A stretch of DNA of 64,000 bases from Pirellulales bacterium (GCA_036267355.1 DATAWG010000073.1:62001-126000), one strand, 5' to 3'. Numbered from the stretch's first letter, positions 53,521 through 62,773 are shown. Program-made: numbers and translations. Notes: a model not told the origin generated them from the letters alone.

Positions 53521-54621
53521 TCAGCGCGATTCCGCGGGCACGACTTCCAGAATCAGCTTCTCGGCTCGCCGCACGAGCGCGATCGACATCGGCCGTTCGA
53601 CCCGGGCCTCGGTCAGCAGGCGATGCAGATCGTCGATGCCGGTCAGTTTTTCGCCGTCGAATTCGACCAGCACATCTCCCTCCTTGATCCCGGCGCGCTC
53701 GGCCGGGCTGTGTTCTTCGACCGAAACAACGAGAATCCCGCTGTCGGCGAGCAGGTTGTGGAAGCGGATCAAATGCCGCGGCACCGGCACATCCTGCCCG
53801 GCCAAGCCGAGATAGCCGCGCCGAACTCGGCCGTCATGGATCAGCTTCCCGGTGACGAACTCGGCCGTGCTCGAAGCGATCGCGAAGCAGAGTCCTTGCG
53901 CCGGCAGCAGCATGGCCGTGTTGACACCGATCACTTCGCCGCGCGAGGAGACAAGCGGCCCGCCCGAGTTGCCCGGGTTCAAGGCGGCGTCGGTTTGAAT
54001 GACGTTGTCGATCAAGCGGCCCGAGCGTGCTCGTAGCGATCGGCCGAGCGCGCTGACCACGCCGGCCGTGACTGTGAACTGAAAGCCGTACGGATTGCCA
54101 ATGGCGATCACCAATTGGCCCGGCCGCAATTGCTTCGAATCGCCGAAACGAGCCGGAGTGAGATCGTTCGATGCGACGCGCACCACGGCGAGATCGGTCT
54201 CGGGGTCGCTGCCGACCAGATCGGCCCGCATGCGCCGGCCGTCGGCGAAGATTACTTCGATCTTCTCGGCGCGGTGGACGACATGATCGTTGGTCAGGAT
54301 GAAGCCATCGGGAGTGAACACAAAGCCGGAACCATTGCCTGACATCCGCGGTCGACCGGAGCGGCGGCCTTGCCGGCCGCTGGGTTCGCCGCCGCGATGT
54401 TCGCCGCCGTGGCTTGCGTGTTGGACTTCGATATTCACGACCGCCGGACCAACCGTTTCCGCGGCTCGGATCACGACTTGCGAATACGCGTCGAGCGCTT
54501 CGGCTTCGCTTGCTGCGGGGTTGCCAGGCAACCGTGGCAATAATTGGCCGCTCTCCTCGCCGCGTTCCGACGGCAATGAGCTTCCGGATGGGTCAGACAA
54601 TGAATGAAATCGGCTGGTCAT
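53521..54621 (-). CDS. HtrA/DegP-like serine protease with PDZ domain and no signal peptide
   Basis: Trypsin-like catalytic triad H113 (ILTNDHVVHRA), D143 (DPETDLAVVRV) and S219 (ALNPGNSGGPLV) are present, followed by one PDZ domain (about 275-355; PAERAGIKEGDVLVEFDGEKL). The first 45 residues are polar with no hydrophobic segment, so neither a Sec signal nor an anchor is visible. This is unusual for the family, which acts in the periplasm. The region 70-98 is Gly/Arg-rich and may be disordered. AGGA lies before the ATG. It is divergent from the HxlR-AhpD-like operon. Confidence 0.9.
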   Translation of the reverse strand: MTSRFHSLSDPSGSSLPSERGEESGQLLPRLPGNPAASEAEALDAYSQVVIRAAETVGPAVVNIEVQHASHGGEHRGGEPSGRQGRRSGRPRMSGNGSGFVFTPDGFILTNDHVVHRAEKIEVIFADGRRMRADLVGSDPETDLAVVRVASNDLTPARFGDSKQLRPGQLVIAIGNPYGFQFTVTAGVVSALGRSLRARSGRLIDNVIQTDAALNPGNSGGPLVSSRGEVIGVNTAMLLPAQGLCFAIASSTAEFVTGKLIHDGRVRRGYLGLAGQDVPVPRHLIRFHNLLADSGILVVSVEEHSPAERAGIKEGDVLVEFDGEKLTGIDDLHRLLTEARVERPMSIALVRRAEKLILEVVPAESR

Positions 54622-54762
54622 AAAAGGTTCCTTTTGAAATAAGCGGCTTCAATACCCGCCGCTCAGAATGTTATAGTGACGCGGCGGCGAGGAAAGAACG
54701 CACCGCCGAGTGCGATAGTCACCGCAAGGAAACGCAGGCAGTAGAACGGACGACGAAAGCGA

Positions 54763-54781
54763 CGCGCGAAACCGCAAGCGA
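54763..54781. repeat. Family A half-site
   Basis: CGCGCGAAACCGCAAGCGA, one arm of the family A palindrome. No partner arm is visible nearby. Confidence 0.75.
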
Positions 54782-54817
54782 GCTTCAATACTGATTGAGC
54801 CGGCAGCGCGCTCTAAT

Positions 54818-54850
<33 letters not shown>

Positions 54851-54852
54851 CG

Positions 54853-55245
54853 ATGCCCCTTTCCACTTGCCCTGCCGAGCGGACGCTTGCCGTGATCGGC
54901 GGCCGGTGGAAGATATTGATTCTGTGGCACTTGTTTCAGGGCACCAGACGTTTCAACCAGTTGCATCGCGGCTTGAAAGGCGTATCGCAGAAGGTGCTCA
55001 CGCAGCAACTGCGCGAGATGGAGCGCGACGGGGTCGTGCACCGCGAGGTATTCGCCGAAGTGCCCCCAAAGGTGGAATATTCGCTCACACCGCTGGGCGA
55101 ATCGCTTCGCCCCGTGGTCGAAGCGATGTGCCAATGGGGAATGCAAGGCCACGAATCGGAATGCAGTCCCGACGATTGCCCTCTCGACGGAAATCCCGAA
55201 TTCCTCGCTGGCCACAAAAACCCGCAAAAGGAGACGATCCCATGA
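54853..55245 (+). CDS. HxlR-family transcriptional regulator
   Basis: A 130-residue winged-helix regulator. The family pattern is intact: [22 protein letters not shown], then [38 protein letters not shown]. Family members bind DNA as dimers and often sense reactive or electrophilic compounds through a Cys; here Cys6 near the N-terminus is a candidate, and a Cys pair (ECSPDDC) is present at the C-terminal end. No Shine-Dalgarno is visible because the CCCTCA repeat abuts the start codon. The TGA stop overlaps the next ATG by four bases, so the two are coupled. Confidence 0.9.
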   Translation: MPLSTCPAERTLAVIGGRWKILILWHLFQGTRRFNQLHRGLKGVSQKVLTQQLREMERDGVVHREVFAEVPPKVEYSLTPLGESLRPVVEAMCQWGMQGHESECSPDDCPLDGNPEFLAGHKNPQKETIP

Positions 55246-55550
55246 TCCAATACGACATGGCCAATCTGAAGAAAATCAAGAAGATGGCCGAATTGGCCCC
55301 GGCCGCGATGAAGGCCTATCAGGCATTGGGCGAAGCGGCGACTGCCGACGGCGCGATTCCGGCCAAATACAAGGAATTGATCGCCGTGGCCGTAGCGATG
55401 ACGACGCAATGTCCCTATTGCATCGAGTATCACAGCGCGAAGGCCAAAAAGATCGGCGCGACGGAGCAGGAAATCGTCGAGGCGGTGCTCGTTTCCGCGG
55501 CATTGCGAGCCGGTGCTTCGGTGACACACGGCACGCACGCGATCGACTAA
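55242..55550 (+). CDS. AhpD-like / carboxymuconolactone decarboxylase family protein
   Basis: A 102-residue all-helical protein with the AhpD-like active site C57-P-Y-C60 and H64 ([15 protein letters not shown]). In this family the Cys pair carries out disulfide reduction of peroxiredoxins, or the protein acts as a thiol-based hydroperoxide reductase. AAGGAG lies nine bases before ATG 55242, and the ATGA overlap with the HxlR gene indicates translational coupling. The regulator probably controls this gene. Its exact substrate is not known. Confidence 0.88.
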   Translation: MIQYDMANLKKIKKMAELAPAAMKAYQALGEAATADGAIPAKYKELIAVAVAMTTQCPYCIEYHSAKAKKIGATEQEIVEAVLVSAALRAGASVTHGTHAID

Positions 55551-55705
55551 TCGACACAGCGATGCTCGCCCCTGAGGCTTCCGCCCGCCGGCCAATATTG
55601 CCGGCTCGCCGCAGTCGTTTTCCTGGCCGAGCCTAGCGGCATAGAATGACGGCAGAAACCGTCGAAGCCCAGCCGCCGTTCCGCTCATTCCGCAGGAGAA
55701 CTGCC

Positions 55706-56314
55706 ATGACTGCCCGACCCTCGGACGATTTGTCCTCCACCAACAACGCGGCCGAGTCGAATGAAAGGGCGTCAACGGCAGCAAGCTCAAATCTCGGGGA
55801 TTCAGCAAAATCCACGGATGCTTCGGCGAACGCGGCAAGACTGCAGACGGCCACATTCGGCGCCGGCTGTTTTTGGGGCGTCGAAGCGGAATTTCGCCGA
55901 GAGCCCGGAGTGGTCGACGCCTCCGTCGGCTACGAAGGCGGAACCATGGTCAACCCGACGTATAAGGATGTTTGCACCGATCGCACCGGGCATGCGGAAG
56001 TGGTGCAAGTGAAATTCGATTCGTCGCGGGTGTCCTACGAGCGATTGCTCGAATTGTTTTTTGAAATGCACGATCCGACAACGCGAAACCGGCAAGGACC
56101 CGACTTCGGGTCGCAATACCGCTCGGTGATCTTTTATTACACTCCCGAGCAGCAGCGCGCCGCGGAAGAAACAAAATCGCGGCTCGACAAAAGTGGCCGC
56201 TTTGCGCGGCCGATCGTCACGCAAATTGTTCCAGCAGCGGAATTCTATCGCGCGGAAGAATATCACCAGCGCTATCTCGAAAAACGCGGCGAGGCGAGTT
56301 GCCACGTGCGGTGA
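55706..56314 (+). CDS. msrA: Peptide methionine sulfoxide reductase A
   Basis: Reduces methionine-S-sulfoxide in proteins. The active Cys55 is in [36 protein letters not shown] and [14 protein letters not shown] are family signatures. The C-terminal SCHVR (C199) could be a resolving Cys. The first ~45 residues are Ser/Ala/Asn-rich and not typical of MsrA; no clear signal peptide is seen. AGGAG precedes ATG 55706; an in-frame ATG 60 bases upstream exists but has no such site. It lies just after the AhpD-like gene. Confidence 0.93.
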   Translation: MTARPSDDLSSTNNAAESNERASTAASSNLGDSAKSTDASANAARLQTATFGAGCFWGVEAEFRREPGVVDASVGYEGGTMVNPTYKDVCTDRTGHAEVVQVKFDSSRVSYERLLELFFEMHDPTTRNRQGPDFGSQYRSVIFYYTPEQQRAAEETKSRLDKSGRFARPIVTQIVPAAEFYRAEEYHQRYLEKRGEASCHVR

Positions 56315-56387
56315 ATATGCGCAAATGGGCGCACAGCAACGTTGAGCAGGGGCACCGACCACGAAAGCATATTCCCTTGCTAGCGAT

Positions 56388-56699
56388 TCAGACTCCTGGG
56401 CCGTACTCGGCTGGCGCGAAGGCGATCAGGAACCATAGCGATAGCCCGAGCATCAATAGCGCGACGATCGCCGGGTGAGGCGGCGGTGTGCGACCCGACG
56501 CAAGCCGGCTTGCCGACATTGGCGCTTCTGCCAGGCCACTGCCCCGCCAGCCGTCGGTTCGTTGCCAACCATCAATGGTTCGCCGCCACGGCGAATCGGC
56601 GGGGGTCGGAGTCGACGGCGCAATGGATTGGATGTCGAGGCGTGCGCTGCCAAGCACCACACATTCCAGCAACAGCAACAAACAGATCGCCGTGCGCAA
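56388..56699 (-). CDS. Small membrane protein, unknown function
   Basis: About 103 residues. A hydrophobic N-terminal segment (AICLLLLLECVVLGSA) is followed by a polar middle (RRTIDGWQRTDGWRGSG) and a second hydrophobic segment at the C-terminus (VALLMLGLSLWFLIAFAP). A TTG start at 56699 was chosen for the AGAGG just upstream; a TTG at 56768 would add 23 residues. No family recognised. Two membrane segments with a loop of about 60 residues fit a small integral protein. Confidence 0.55.
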   Translation of the reverse strand: MRTAICLLLLLECVVLGSARLDIQSIAPSTPTPADSPWRRTIDGWQRTDGWRGSGLAEAPMSASRLASGRTPPPHPAIVALLMLGLSLWFLIAFAPAEYGPGV

Positions 56700-57093
56700 G
56701 GCTGCCTCTCGGAAAAAGGGCGGTGAAGAGTCCGGCGGCCAGCACCGTCGCCGCACGGTTGCAGCCAATCAGCAAGCAACCGCCGGACCACTATTTCGAG
56801 GCGCGCGACCAGGCGCGCCGTAAAGATCGATGCGGAAACTCTTTGCGCCGATTTTTCCGCATCTCCGATGATGGTCTGCGTTGTGGTTTGCACACGCCAT
56901 CGCTGCAAAATCGCCACGCGTTTCCCAAAATGCCCGCCGAGGCCGAGTTTTGCCCAAAAGGTTTGCTGAAGCGGCAGATATGGCGTAAGGTTGTCGGAGC
57001 ACAGAATAGCGAGATTATCCGACGCGCCCGGCGTGGCTCGGGCAAGGCGCCGCGTTCTTCCGAAACCCGAGAAATCAGTCGAAGGCTGACCCG
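56700..57093. other. Divergent intergenic region, nothing recognised
   Basis: Open frames are present on both strands here but none shows family sequence or a ribosome-binding site, and GC-rich DNA gives such frames by chance. GAAGG before 57094 serves the next gene. Confidence 0.5.
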
Positions 57094-58020
57094 ATGAGCA
57101 ACCCGACCGCTCCCTCCCAGTTCGATCTTGGCCGGATTCTGCAAACGGCGCAACTGCCCGCGCTGCCGCAAAGCGCGATCAAGCTGCTCGAGCTGTCGCG
57201 CGATCCTGACAACGGCCCGCCGGAATTCGCGGTGCCGATCGAAGCCGATCCGGGCTTGGCCGGACAGATTCTCAAATTCGTGAATTCATCGTATTTCGGA
57301 TTCTCGCGCGAGATCAGCAACGTGCGAATGGCGATCACGCTGGTTGGCATCCGTACGATCAAGAACTTCTCGCTATGGAGCGCCGTGTTCAGCCTGTTGC
57401 CGAACCCGAAATGCGGACCCTTCGATTTGAAGGCCCTGTGGCAGGATTCGTTGCGGCGGGCGCTGTTTTCGCGGGCGATGGGCAAGCTGCTCGGGCTGAA
57501 AGAGGCGGAGGAGGCATTTTCCGCGGCACTGTTGCAGGATATGGCGATCCCGCTTCTTGCCAAGGAATTGCCGGAAGAATACGTGAAGCTGCTCGAGGCC
57601 CGCGAAGAGGGACCGCGACGGCTATCGGATCTCGAACGCGAGCGTTTCGGCTGGAACCATGCCGAAGCGGCGGCGACAATGGCCCGAAAATGGAAGATGC
57701 CCGAGGCGTTCGCCGACGTGCTCTACCGCCACACCTCCACCCCGCATGGACAACCCACGACGCCGGCGGAGATGACGCAATTGGCCGTAAGCTTGTCGGC
57801 ACTGCTACCTGCGGGAAGCGATGCCGGCTGGCATGAGTATGCCGAGTTCGAAAGCGTCTACACCCGGGTATTGCCGCAAGGGCCGACGGTGGTGGAAATC
57901 CTGGACCGCACGGATCGCGAGTTCAAGGAATTCGCGCCGGTGTTGAAGCTTGCGGCTCCGGCCAAGACGCTTGCGGCTTGGCACAAGGAAGCGCGGCAAG
58001 CGGCCGAGGTCGTGGCATAA
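57094..58020 (+). CDS. HDOD-domain protein
   Basis: The 308-residue protein has the HDOD pattern, an HD-like fold with no phosphohydrolase residues: LPALPQSAIKLLELSRDPDNG, IEADPGLAGQILKFVNSSYFGFSREISNVRMAITLVGIRTIKNFSL, and later AALLQDMAIPLLAKELPEEY and NHAEAAATMARKWKMPE. HDOD proteins act in signal output in bacteria, sometimes in motility or c-di-GMP networks. No other domain is attached. GAAGG precedes the ATG. Confidence 0.92.
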   Translation: MSNPTAPSQFDLGRILQTAQLPALPQSAIKLLELSRDPDNGPPEFAVPIEADPGLAGQILKFVNSSYFGFSREISNVRMAITLVGIRTIKNFSLWSAVFSLLPNPKCGPFDLKALWQDSLRRALFSRAMGKLLGLKEAEEAFSAALLQDMAIPLLAKELPEEYVKLLEAREEGPRRLSDLERERFGWNHAEAAATMARKWKMPEAFADVLYRHTSTPHGQPTTPAEMTQLAVSLSALLPAGSDAGWHEYAEFESVYTRVLPQGPTVVEILDRTDREFKEFAPVLKLAAPAKTLAAWHKEARQAAEVVA

Positions 58021-58310
58021 GGTGACGTAGCGAAGCCGGTGCTGTCGATTCGGGGGGGTGCCCAATAGCGCCGTGTCCAACGGCGCGGCGGGGGGCGCAA
58101 AAGAGAATTTTGCCGGCCCGTTTGCCGACTCGTTTTCGCTTTTGCGGCTCTGCTCTTCGCGCCGGTTTGCCTTTTCGCTACAACACGGCCCACAGGCGGC
58201 TTGTGGTCTTCCGCGATTTGGACCACCGGGATTTGGCTTGCAGTCCCGGTTGGCTACAATGTAGCAGAGGCAAAGTGCGGATCGCGCACTGGGCGTTTCC
58301 AAACGGGAAC

Positions 58311-58889
58311 ATGGAGCACGCCGCCGTGGTTGCGGTCGAACGAATACGCCGGCAACAGATCCTTCGCGAGGCCGAAGGCTATCTGGAACTGATCGGCCTG
58401 TTTGGTGAAGATTGGGTGCCGGCGGCGCCGATTCGTCGGCGTCTAGCCCAACGGTCGCTCGACACGTTGAGCCGGCTTGCCGAGCGCAGCACTCCGAATC
58501 CGCAAACCTTCTTGCTCCGCGGATTGGCTTTTCGAGCCGCCGAACAATATGCCGAAGCCATCGAGCCTCTACAGGCCGCCGTGGCCGGCGATCCGAATTT
58601 GATCGATGGCTGGCTAGCGCTGGGCTGGTGTTACAAGCGGAGCGGCCGGCTTGAGTTGGCGATCGAGGCGCTGAAACAATCGCTTCTCGTCAGCCCGGAT
58701 CAGGGCATCATTCACTATAACCTTTCCTGCTATTGGAGCTTGGCGGGAAACGTTTCTTTGGCGCTACATCACTTGGAGCGAGCGTTGGCGCTCGACTCGG
58801 ATTTTCGCTCCCTAGCGGAGCGCGAGCCGGATTTCGATCCGATCCGCAATGACCCCGGCTTTCGGAGCCTGACGAGCGTGATCGTTTAG
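58311..58889 (+). CDS. TPR-repeat protein
   Basis: A 192-residue soluble protein. TPR units are visible at about 70-103 (PQTFLLRGLAFRAAEQYAEAIEPLQAAVAGDPN), 104-137 (LIDGWLALGWCYKRSGRLELAIEALKQSLLVSPD) and 138-170 (QGIIHYNLSCYWSLAGNVSLALHHLERALALDS). The N-terminal ~60 residues form basic helices (ERIRRQQILREAEGYLEL). ATG 58311 was chosen; upstream sequence in the same frame does not look coding. It may serve as a protein-binding partner, but none is evident. Confidence 0.75.
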   Translation: MEHAAVVAVERIRRQQILREAEGYLELIGLFGEDWVPAAPIRRRLAQRSLDTLSRLAERSTPNPQTFLLRGLAFRAAEQYAEAIEPLQAAVAGDPNLIDGWLALGWCYKRSGRLELAIEALKQSLLVSPDQGIIHYNLSCYWSLAGNVSLALHHLERALALDSDFRSLAEREPDFDPIRNDPGFRSLTSVIV

Positions 58890-58980
58890 CGCGGCCGGCG
58901 ATTCGCAGCGAATCAGACGCGCTCAAGGGCAAGCGCAGCGCCGGCCCTTGCGACTTGGTTCGCGACTCGCTTGCGGTTTC

Positions 58981-59079
58981 GGCCCGGCCAAAAAATAACT
59001 TCCGCTTTTTGGACCTCTCGCCCTACTCTCTCCCGCAAGGGGAGAGGGGCCTGTGGAGAAGTTATTTTTCGGCCAAGCC
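58981..59079. mobile_element. MITE-like element, copy 2 (about 99 bp, inverted relative to copy 1)
   Basis: Read on the minus strand it begins GGCTTGGCCGAAAAATAACT and continues through TCTCCACAG and a central hairpin of CTCTCCCC...GGGAGAG type, matching copy 1 (7141-7238) in order. Its terminal repeats have a few mismatches, so it is the older-looking copy. Confidence 0.7.
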
Positions 59080-59111
59080 TTCGCGTGTCCGCCGTGTTCT
59101 CGGCGTTCGCC

Positions 59112-59153
59112 AAAAAAAGAACCCCGGCCGACGGATCATTCCGCCGGCCGGGG
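59112..59153 (-). terminator. Intrinsic terminator of the BBP7 gene
   Basis: On the minus strand a nine-base perfect stem CCCCGGCCG / CGGCCGGGG is followed by TTCTTTTTTT. It lies about 75 bases after the BBP7 stop codon. A GC-rich stem plus T-run is the clearest Rho-independent terminator in the window. Confidence 0.85.
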
Positions 59154-59228
59154 CAAATTGGGAACGAAAGTTTTTGAACGGATTCCGCCTTGGATGTCTC
59201 TCCCGGGTGGATACGAACGATCAAGAAC

Positions 59229-60560
59229 TTACCAGCAGAACTGCACGCCCGCGAATCCGCCATGGAGGACCAAATCACCGTTGCTCTTCACTTCTTCGAA
59301 GTCGCCTTGTCCAGCCAGGTAGAACGGAATCTGATTGTCGGACAGGGCCAGGCCCGACGCGACGACTAGACGATAGCCGAGCGTTGCCGACCAGCGGCAA
59401 TTGAAATCGTAGGTGAGGCCCAAGTCGGCCTGACCGATGAACGCGACACCCTCTTTGTGACCCGAGTAATTGAAACCTTGGACACCACTGCCGCTGTACA
59501 GGCTCGAAGTCGTCGACATGTCGTTGCCGTAGATGCCGCCCTTCGTGCCGAGGAACAATCCGCAACGATTGCAGAATCTCCAATCCAAGCGGTTACCGAC
59601 CTGGAAACCGGTCAGATCGTTCTTGCAGCGGATCTCGAGGTTGGCTTGATCCGCGCCCCCAGCTTCGCCGTAATAGTCATTGGCGGCAACCGAGGTCCAA
59701 AGCAGATCTTCATCGAAGCGGAAGTAGCGGAAACCGGCCATCCACGACGACGACACGCCGCAGCTACGATCCGCTCCGCACGGGTTGTAGCACCAGTTGA
59801 TTTCGACGTTGTTCACCTGATCATTGCGCTTCAACAACACCTCATCGGCGTGGGTGAAGAAGCTGTCCGCGGTTTGGGTGCCGATCATCACGTTGCCGAC
59901 GGTGGTGTCCATCGGGGTGCCGAGGTCGTTGGGGCCGCTGATGCTGGCCGAGCCATTCATGTTCCAAACACCCCAGTACGTGGCCTCGATGCGGCTGTCG
60001 CAGCCCAAGCAGCGGCCGATGGTGAACTCGGCGCCGCCATCCCAGCCCGGTTTGGCTTGGGCGGTGTTCAGCACCTGATCGGCATTGTTCGTTTCGTTGT
60101 AGGTCGTCCAGTAGCGGTTCGGCTGCGTGCGGGTCATGACGAGACCGCCCGCGTAGCCGTACCACGGATTGCAGCAGCATCCGCATTCGCCGTTGCCGCC
60201 ATAACCGCCTTCGCAGCCGCAACTCGACGACGGTTGCGTGGCGCCGCAGGTTGGTTCGCTCGAATAGCTCGGAGCGGTCGCGACCGAAGGCACCGAGTCG
60301 TCGGTCGCCGGGGGCGGAGCCGGTTGATTCGTGTTGGGATGAACGATCGCCCCTTGCGGGTTTTGATCCCAGCTCGAACCGCTCGGCGAGTTGTAGCTGG
60401 TGCTGACCACGCCCGTCGGCGCGGCGCCGGTATTCCAACTGGACGAGATTTCCGGCAGCGGAAGCGCCGGACCCGTTCCATAACCGGTCGGGCTCTGTGC
60501 CCACGCGGTCGTGGCCGTTGCACCGATGGCCATTGCCAAAGCAAACTTGGTGATTCTCAT
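59229..60560 (-). CDS. BBP7-family outer-membrane beta-barrel protein
   Basis: A 443-residue protein with a signal peptide (about 1-21). A Pro/Ser/Gly-rich and Cys-containing segment (about 110-140, TCGATQPSSSCGCEGG) is followed by a C-terminal region of alternating beta strands. GYAGGLVMTRTQPNRYW starts the barrel, and strands include AEFTIGRCLGCDSRIEATYW, SSSWMAGFRYFRFDEDLLW and GLTYDFNCRWSATLGYRLVVASGLAL. This fits the BBP7 family known from planctomycetes. The many Cys suggest disulfides. GGAG precedes the ATG. Confidence 0.88.
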   Translation of the reverse strand: MRITKFALAMAIGATATTAWAQSPTGYGTGPALPLPEISSSWNTGAAPTGVVSTSYNSPSGSSWDQNPQGAIVHPNTNQPAPPPATDDSVPSVATAPSYSSEPTCGATQPSSSCGCEGGYGGNGECGCCCNPWYGYAGGLVMTRTQPNRYWTTYNETNNADQVLNTAQAKPGWDGGAEFTIGRCLGCDSRIEATYWGVWNMNGSASISGPNDLGTPMDTTVGNVMIGTQTADSFFTHADEVLLKRNDQVNNVEINWCYNPCGADRSCGVSSSWMAGFRYFRFDEDLLWTSVAANDYYGEAGGADQANLEIRCKNDLTGFQVGNRLDWRFCNRCGLFLGTKGGIYGNDMSTTSSLYSGSGVQGFNYSGHKEGVAFIGQADLGLTYDFNCRWSATLGYRLVVASGLALSDNQIPFYLAGQGDFEEVKSNGDLVLHGGFAGVQFCW

Positions 60561-61271
60561 CTTCTACACTCCTTTGGGAAACACATTTCCATACTGCCGA
60601 TGGCCGAGCGGAGCCGGGGGCGAGAGATCGCCAGACGGATCGCGCGGTCACGGGCAACCGTGAGAGATGGGAAATCCGTTCCCGTACGCGTCAATCCTTT
60701 GTGCAAATTAGGGATCGTCTGGAGTGGGGCGAGAATGTGCGGGATTCTGCGCCCCGCGAACGAAGAATCTTCAAGTCGATGACGGTGCAATCGCTGCCGA
60801 TGGTGTGTCGCGCATGGTGGGCACAAAGTCGCGCAGCCCGACGCATCGCACAATCCGTATCGTGGACACGCGCACTCTGCAAAGGCGGCAGAACCCCAAC
60901 CGAGTACGGAGCGGCAACCACGCGGGGCGCCAAGTTAGCTCGCAGTCGGCGATTGTCAAGCGAACCGGCGGCCGAGATTCCATCGCGGAAATTCGTGGCC
61001 CGGAAGCCGCGGATTGGGCATGCATCGCAGAGAAAACATGTCCACGCAGAACCGTGGGCATGGCGCCCGGCAGCCACGGAGTGTCGCGGGCCGTTACATG
61101 CGCTAATGCTGGTATTGCCAGCACGGCCGGCACATTTTTGGCCGAAAAAATGGTAGCCAGAATCGGCCGAATCGTTATACTACGACGCGAGCAGTGGCTG
61201 AGCCGCGATGCGTTCTACCGCCAGCGGCTTGAAAACGGATGTTTCATTCTTACCCAGGGAGGGATTCCTCG
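60561..61271. other. Long intergenic region, no gene recognised
   Basis: About 710 bases between two divergent genes. Open frames on both strands exist but none has family sequence. A TATACT at 61176-61181 could be a -10 box for the alpha-CTD protein; a good -35 is not seen. GGGAGGG before 61272 is its ribosome-binding site. Confidence 0.5.
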
Positions 61272-61550
61272 ATGCCTCGTACTCGAATTCCATTGAACCA
61301 TGGCGCCGGCGCCGCTCGAGATCTTCGCGATCGCTTGGACATGAGCACGGCCGAGATCGGCTTATCCGTGCGCACGACCAATTGCCTCGAAGAACGCGGC
61401 ATCTTCACGGTCAACGATCTGCTGCACTCGACGCGCGAAGATCTATTGAGTATCTCAAACTTCGGCGAGAAGACGCTCGAAGAAGTCTATATCGCGCTGG
61501 AGAAGATCGGATTCTTCCGGCCATCGCGCTGCGAGACGGCCGCGATCTGA
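61272..61550 (+). CDS. Stand-alone RNA polymerase alpha-subunit C-terminal-domain protein
   Basis: A 92-residue protein that aligns with the C-terminal domain of RNA polymerase alpha and nothing else. LSVRTTNCLEERGIFTVNDL and ISNFGEKTLEEVYIALEKIGF correspond to E. coli alpha-CTD residues about 260-310. The DNA-contacting positions R265, N268, G296, K298 and E302 match R34, N37, G65, K67 and E71 here. The alpha N-terminal (assembly) domain is absent. It could bind UP-element-like DNA or a regulator without polymerase. The basic first 20 residues may be a DNA-binding tail. A start at 61239 would add 11 residues; GGAGG favours 61272. Confidence 0.9.
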   Translation: MPRTRIPLNHGAGAARDLRDRLDMSTAEIGLSVRTTNCLEERGIFTVNDLLHSTREDLLSISNFGEKTLEEVYIALEKIGFFRPSRCETAAI

Positions 61551-61584
61551 GTCGAAGGTAGCGGCTGGCCAAAGATGGGCCCGA

Positions 61585-61652
61585 CACGCGAAACCGCAAG
61601 CGAGATGCGCGCGCTGGCGATTGGGCTTGAGTTCGCTTGCCGGTTCCGTGCG
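61585..61652. repeat. Family A imperfect palindrome
   Basis: ACGCGAAACCGCAAGCGA (from 61585) and TTCGCTTGCCGGTTCCGTGC (right) are imperfect reverse complements. It sits between the convergent alpha-CTD and ftsY genes. Confidence 0.85.
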
Positions 61653-61676
61653 TCGGATCGCCGCCCGACCCACCGC

Positions 61677-62717
61677 TCACTTCGCCGCTGCTTCTTCCCA
61701 ATCGGCGAGCATCGCGTCAACGAATGTTTCGGGATCGAAGGGAGCGAAGTCGTCGGGCTTTTCGCCCGTGCCGATGAATTTAACCGGAAGCGCAAATTGC
61801 TGCCGGATCGGCACGATGACGCCCCCCTTCGCCGTGCCATCGAGCTTCGCCAAGATGATGCCGGTGCATTGCACGGCAGCAGCGAAACCGCGCGCCTGAC
61901 TGACGCCATTTTGCCCTCCCGTCGCGTCGAGCACCAACAACACCTCGTGCGGCGCATCGGGAATTCGCTTGGCGATGACACGCTGGATCTTCGTCAGCTC
62001 GGCCATCAGGTTTTGCTGCGTCTGCAGGCGGCCGGCGGTGTCGATGATACAGACATCGGCATTCTGTTCGACGGCGGTGGCCACGGCACGGTGGGCGACG
62101 CTTGCCGGGTCGCTCCCCGGCGTTCCGGTGACGATTTGGGCGTCGAGCCGGCGGGCCCATTCGCTCAATTGTTCGATCGCGGCGGCCCGGAATGTATCGC
62201 CGGCGCCGAGCACGACACGCTGCCCCTGCGAACTGAAGAATCTTGTCAATTTCGCGATGGACGTCGTTTTTCCGGAGCCGTTCACCCCGGCAATCATGAT
62301 CACGGTCGGCCCTTCGGCCGCGGTTCGCAGCGGCGCGGCGTCTTGGGCCATGAGCTGCTTCAACTGCTGCGCGACAATGCCGATCACGTCGGACATGTGG
62401 ACCACTCGGGCGCGGAAATCGGTGCCGATTTGGTTAACAATCTGTTCGGCGGCAGCAGGCCCCATGTCGGTCTTGATCAGCACCGCGCGGAGTTCTTCCA
62501 AGAATTCGTCGCTGACGAGCCGACCTTCCTTCTTGAACAGGTCGCGAACGTCGGTGAAGAGAATCTGGTGGGTCTTCTTGAGCCCCTGCTTAAGCCGCCC
62601 GAAGACGCCGGACGGCTTGGCCGGTTCCGTAGCGGGCGCGTCGGCCGGCTTTGGTGGCGCCGGGGAAACCGGCGTCGCCGCCGCGGCCGGTTTCTTGAAC
62701 TTATCAAATAGCCCCAT
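61677..62717 (-). CDS. ftsY: Signal recognition particle receptor FtsY
   Basis: The 346-residue GTPase docks the signal recognition particle at the membrane. The N-domain is preceded only by a short Pro/Ala-rich tail (about 10-35) in place of the long acidic A-domain of E. coli. The G domain is complete: P-loop GVNGSGKTT (144-152), DTFRAAAIEQL, IIDTAGRLQTQQNLMAEL, and the TKxD-type LAKLDGTAKGG. The end (GEKPDDFAPFDPETFVDAML) is typical. It lies directly downstream of nusB on the same strand, with only a G-rich repeat in the 53-base gap. Confidence 0.95.
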   Translation of the reverse strand: MGLFDKFKKPAAAATPVSPAPPKPADAPATEPAKPSGVFGRLKQGLKKTHQILFTDVRDLFKKEGRLVSDEFLEELRAVLIKTDMGPAAAEQIVNQIGTDFRARVVHMSDVIGIVAQQLKQLMAQDAAPLRTAAEGPTVIMIAGVNGSGKTTSIAKLTRFFSSQGQRVVLGAGDTFRAAAIEQLSEWARRLDAQIVTGTPGSDPASVAHRAVATAVEQNADVCIIDTAGRLQTQQNLMAELTKIQRVIAKRIPDAPHEVLLVLDATGGQNGVSQARGFAAAVQCTGIILAKLDGTAKGGVIVPIRQQFALPVKFIGTGEKPDDFAPFDPETFVDAMLADWEEAAAK

Positions 62718-62744
62718 TATTCATGCGCCTCGCTGCTGTTATTC

Positions 62745-62773
62745 CCTCACCCTGCCCCCTCACCCTCACCCTA
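62745..62773. repeat. Family E G-rich repeat at the nusB stop codon
   Basis: On the minus strand it reads TAGGGTGAGGGTGAGGGGGC then AGGGTGAGGG; TAG is the nusB stop. Five runs of three or more G lie within about 30 bases of each other on the mRNA strand. Confidence 0.85.

Larger units (their letters stand above)
58890..59228. other. Intergenic region with a MITE copy and terminator
   Basis: Contains a family A half-site (58966-58982), MITE-like copy 2 and the terminator of the minus-strand BBP7 gene. No gene seen. Confidence 0.7.

Noticed and set aside
56486-57097. Plus-strand open frame ending at the HDOD gene start
   Set aside because: No family sequence and no ribosome-binding site; overlaps a better minus-strand candidate.
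60561-61271. Possible small RNA or gene in the long gap before the alpha-CTD gene
   Set aside because: No conserved structure, ribosome-binding site or protein pattern could be recognised by eye; only a weak -10 box.
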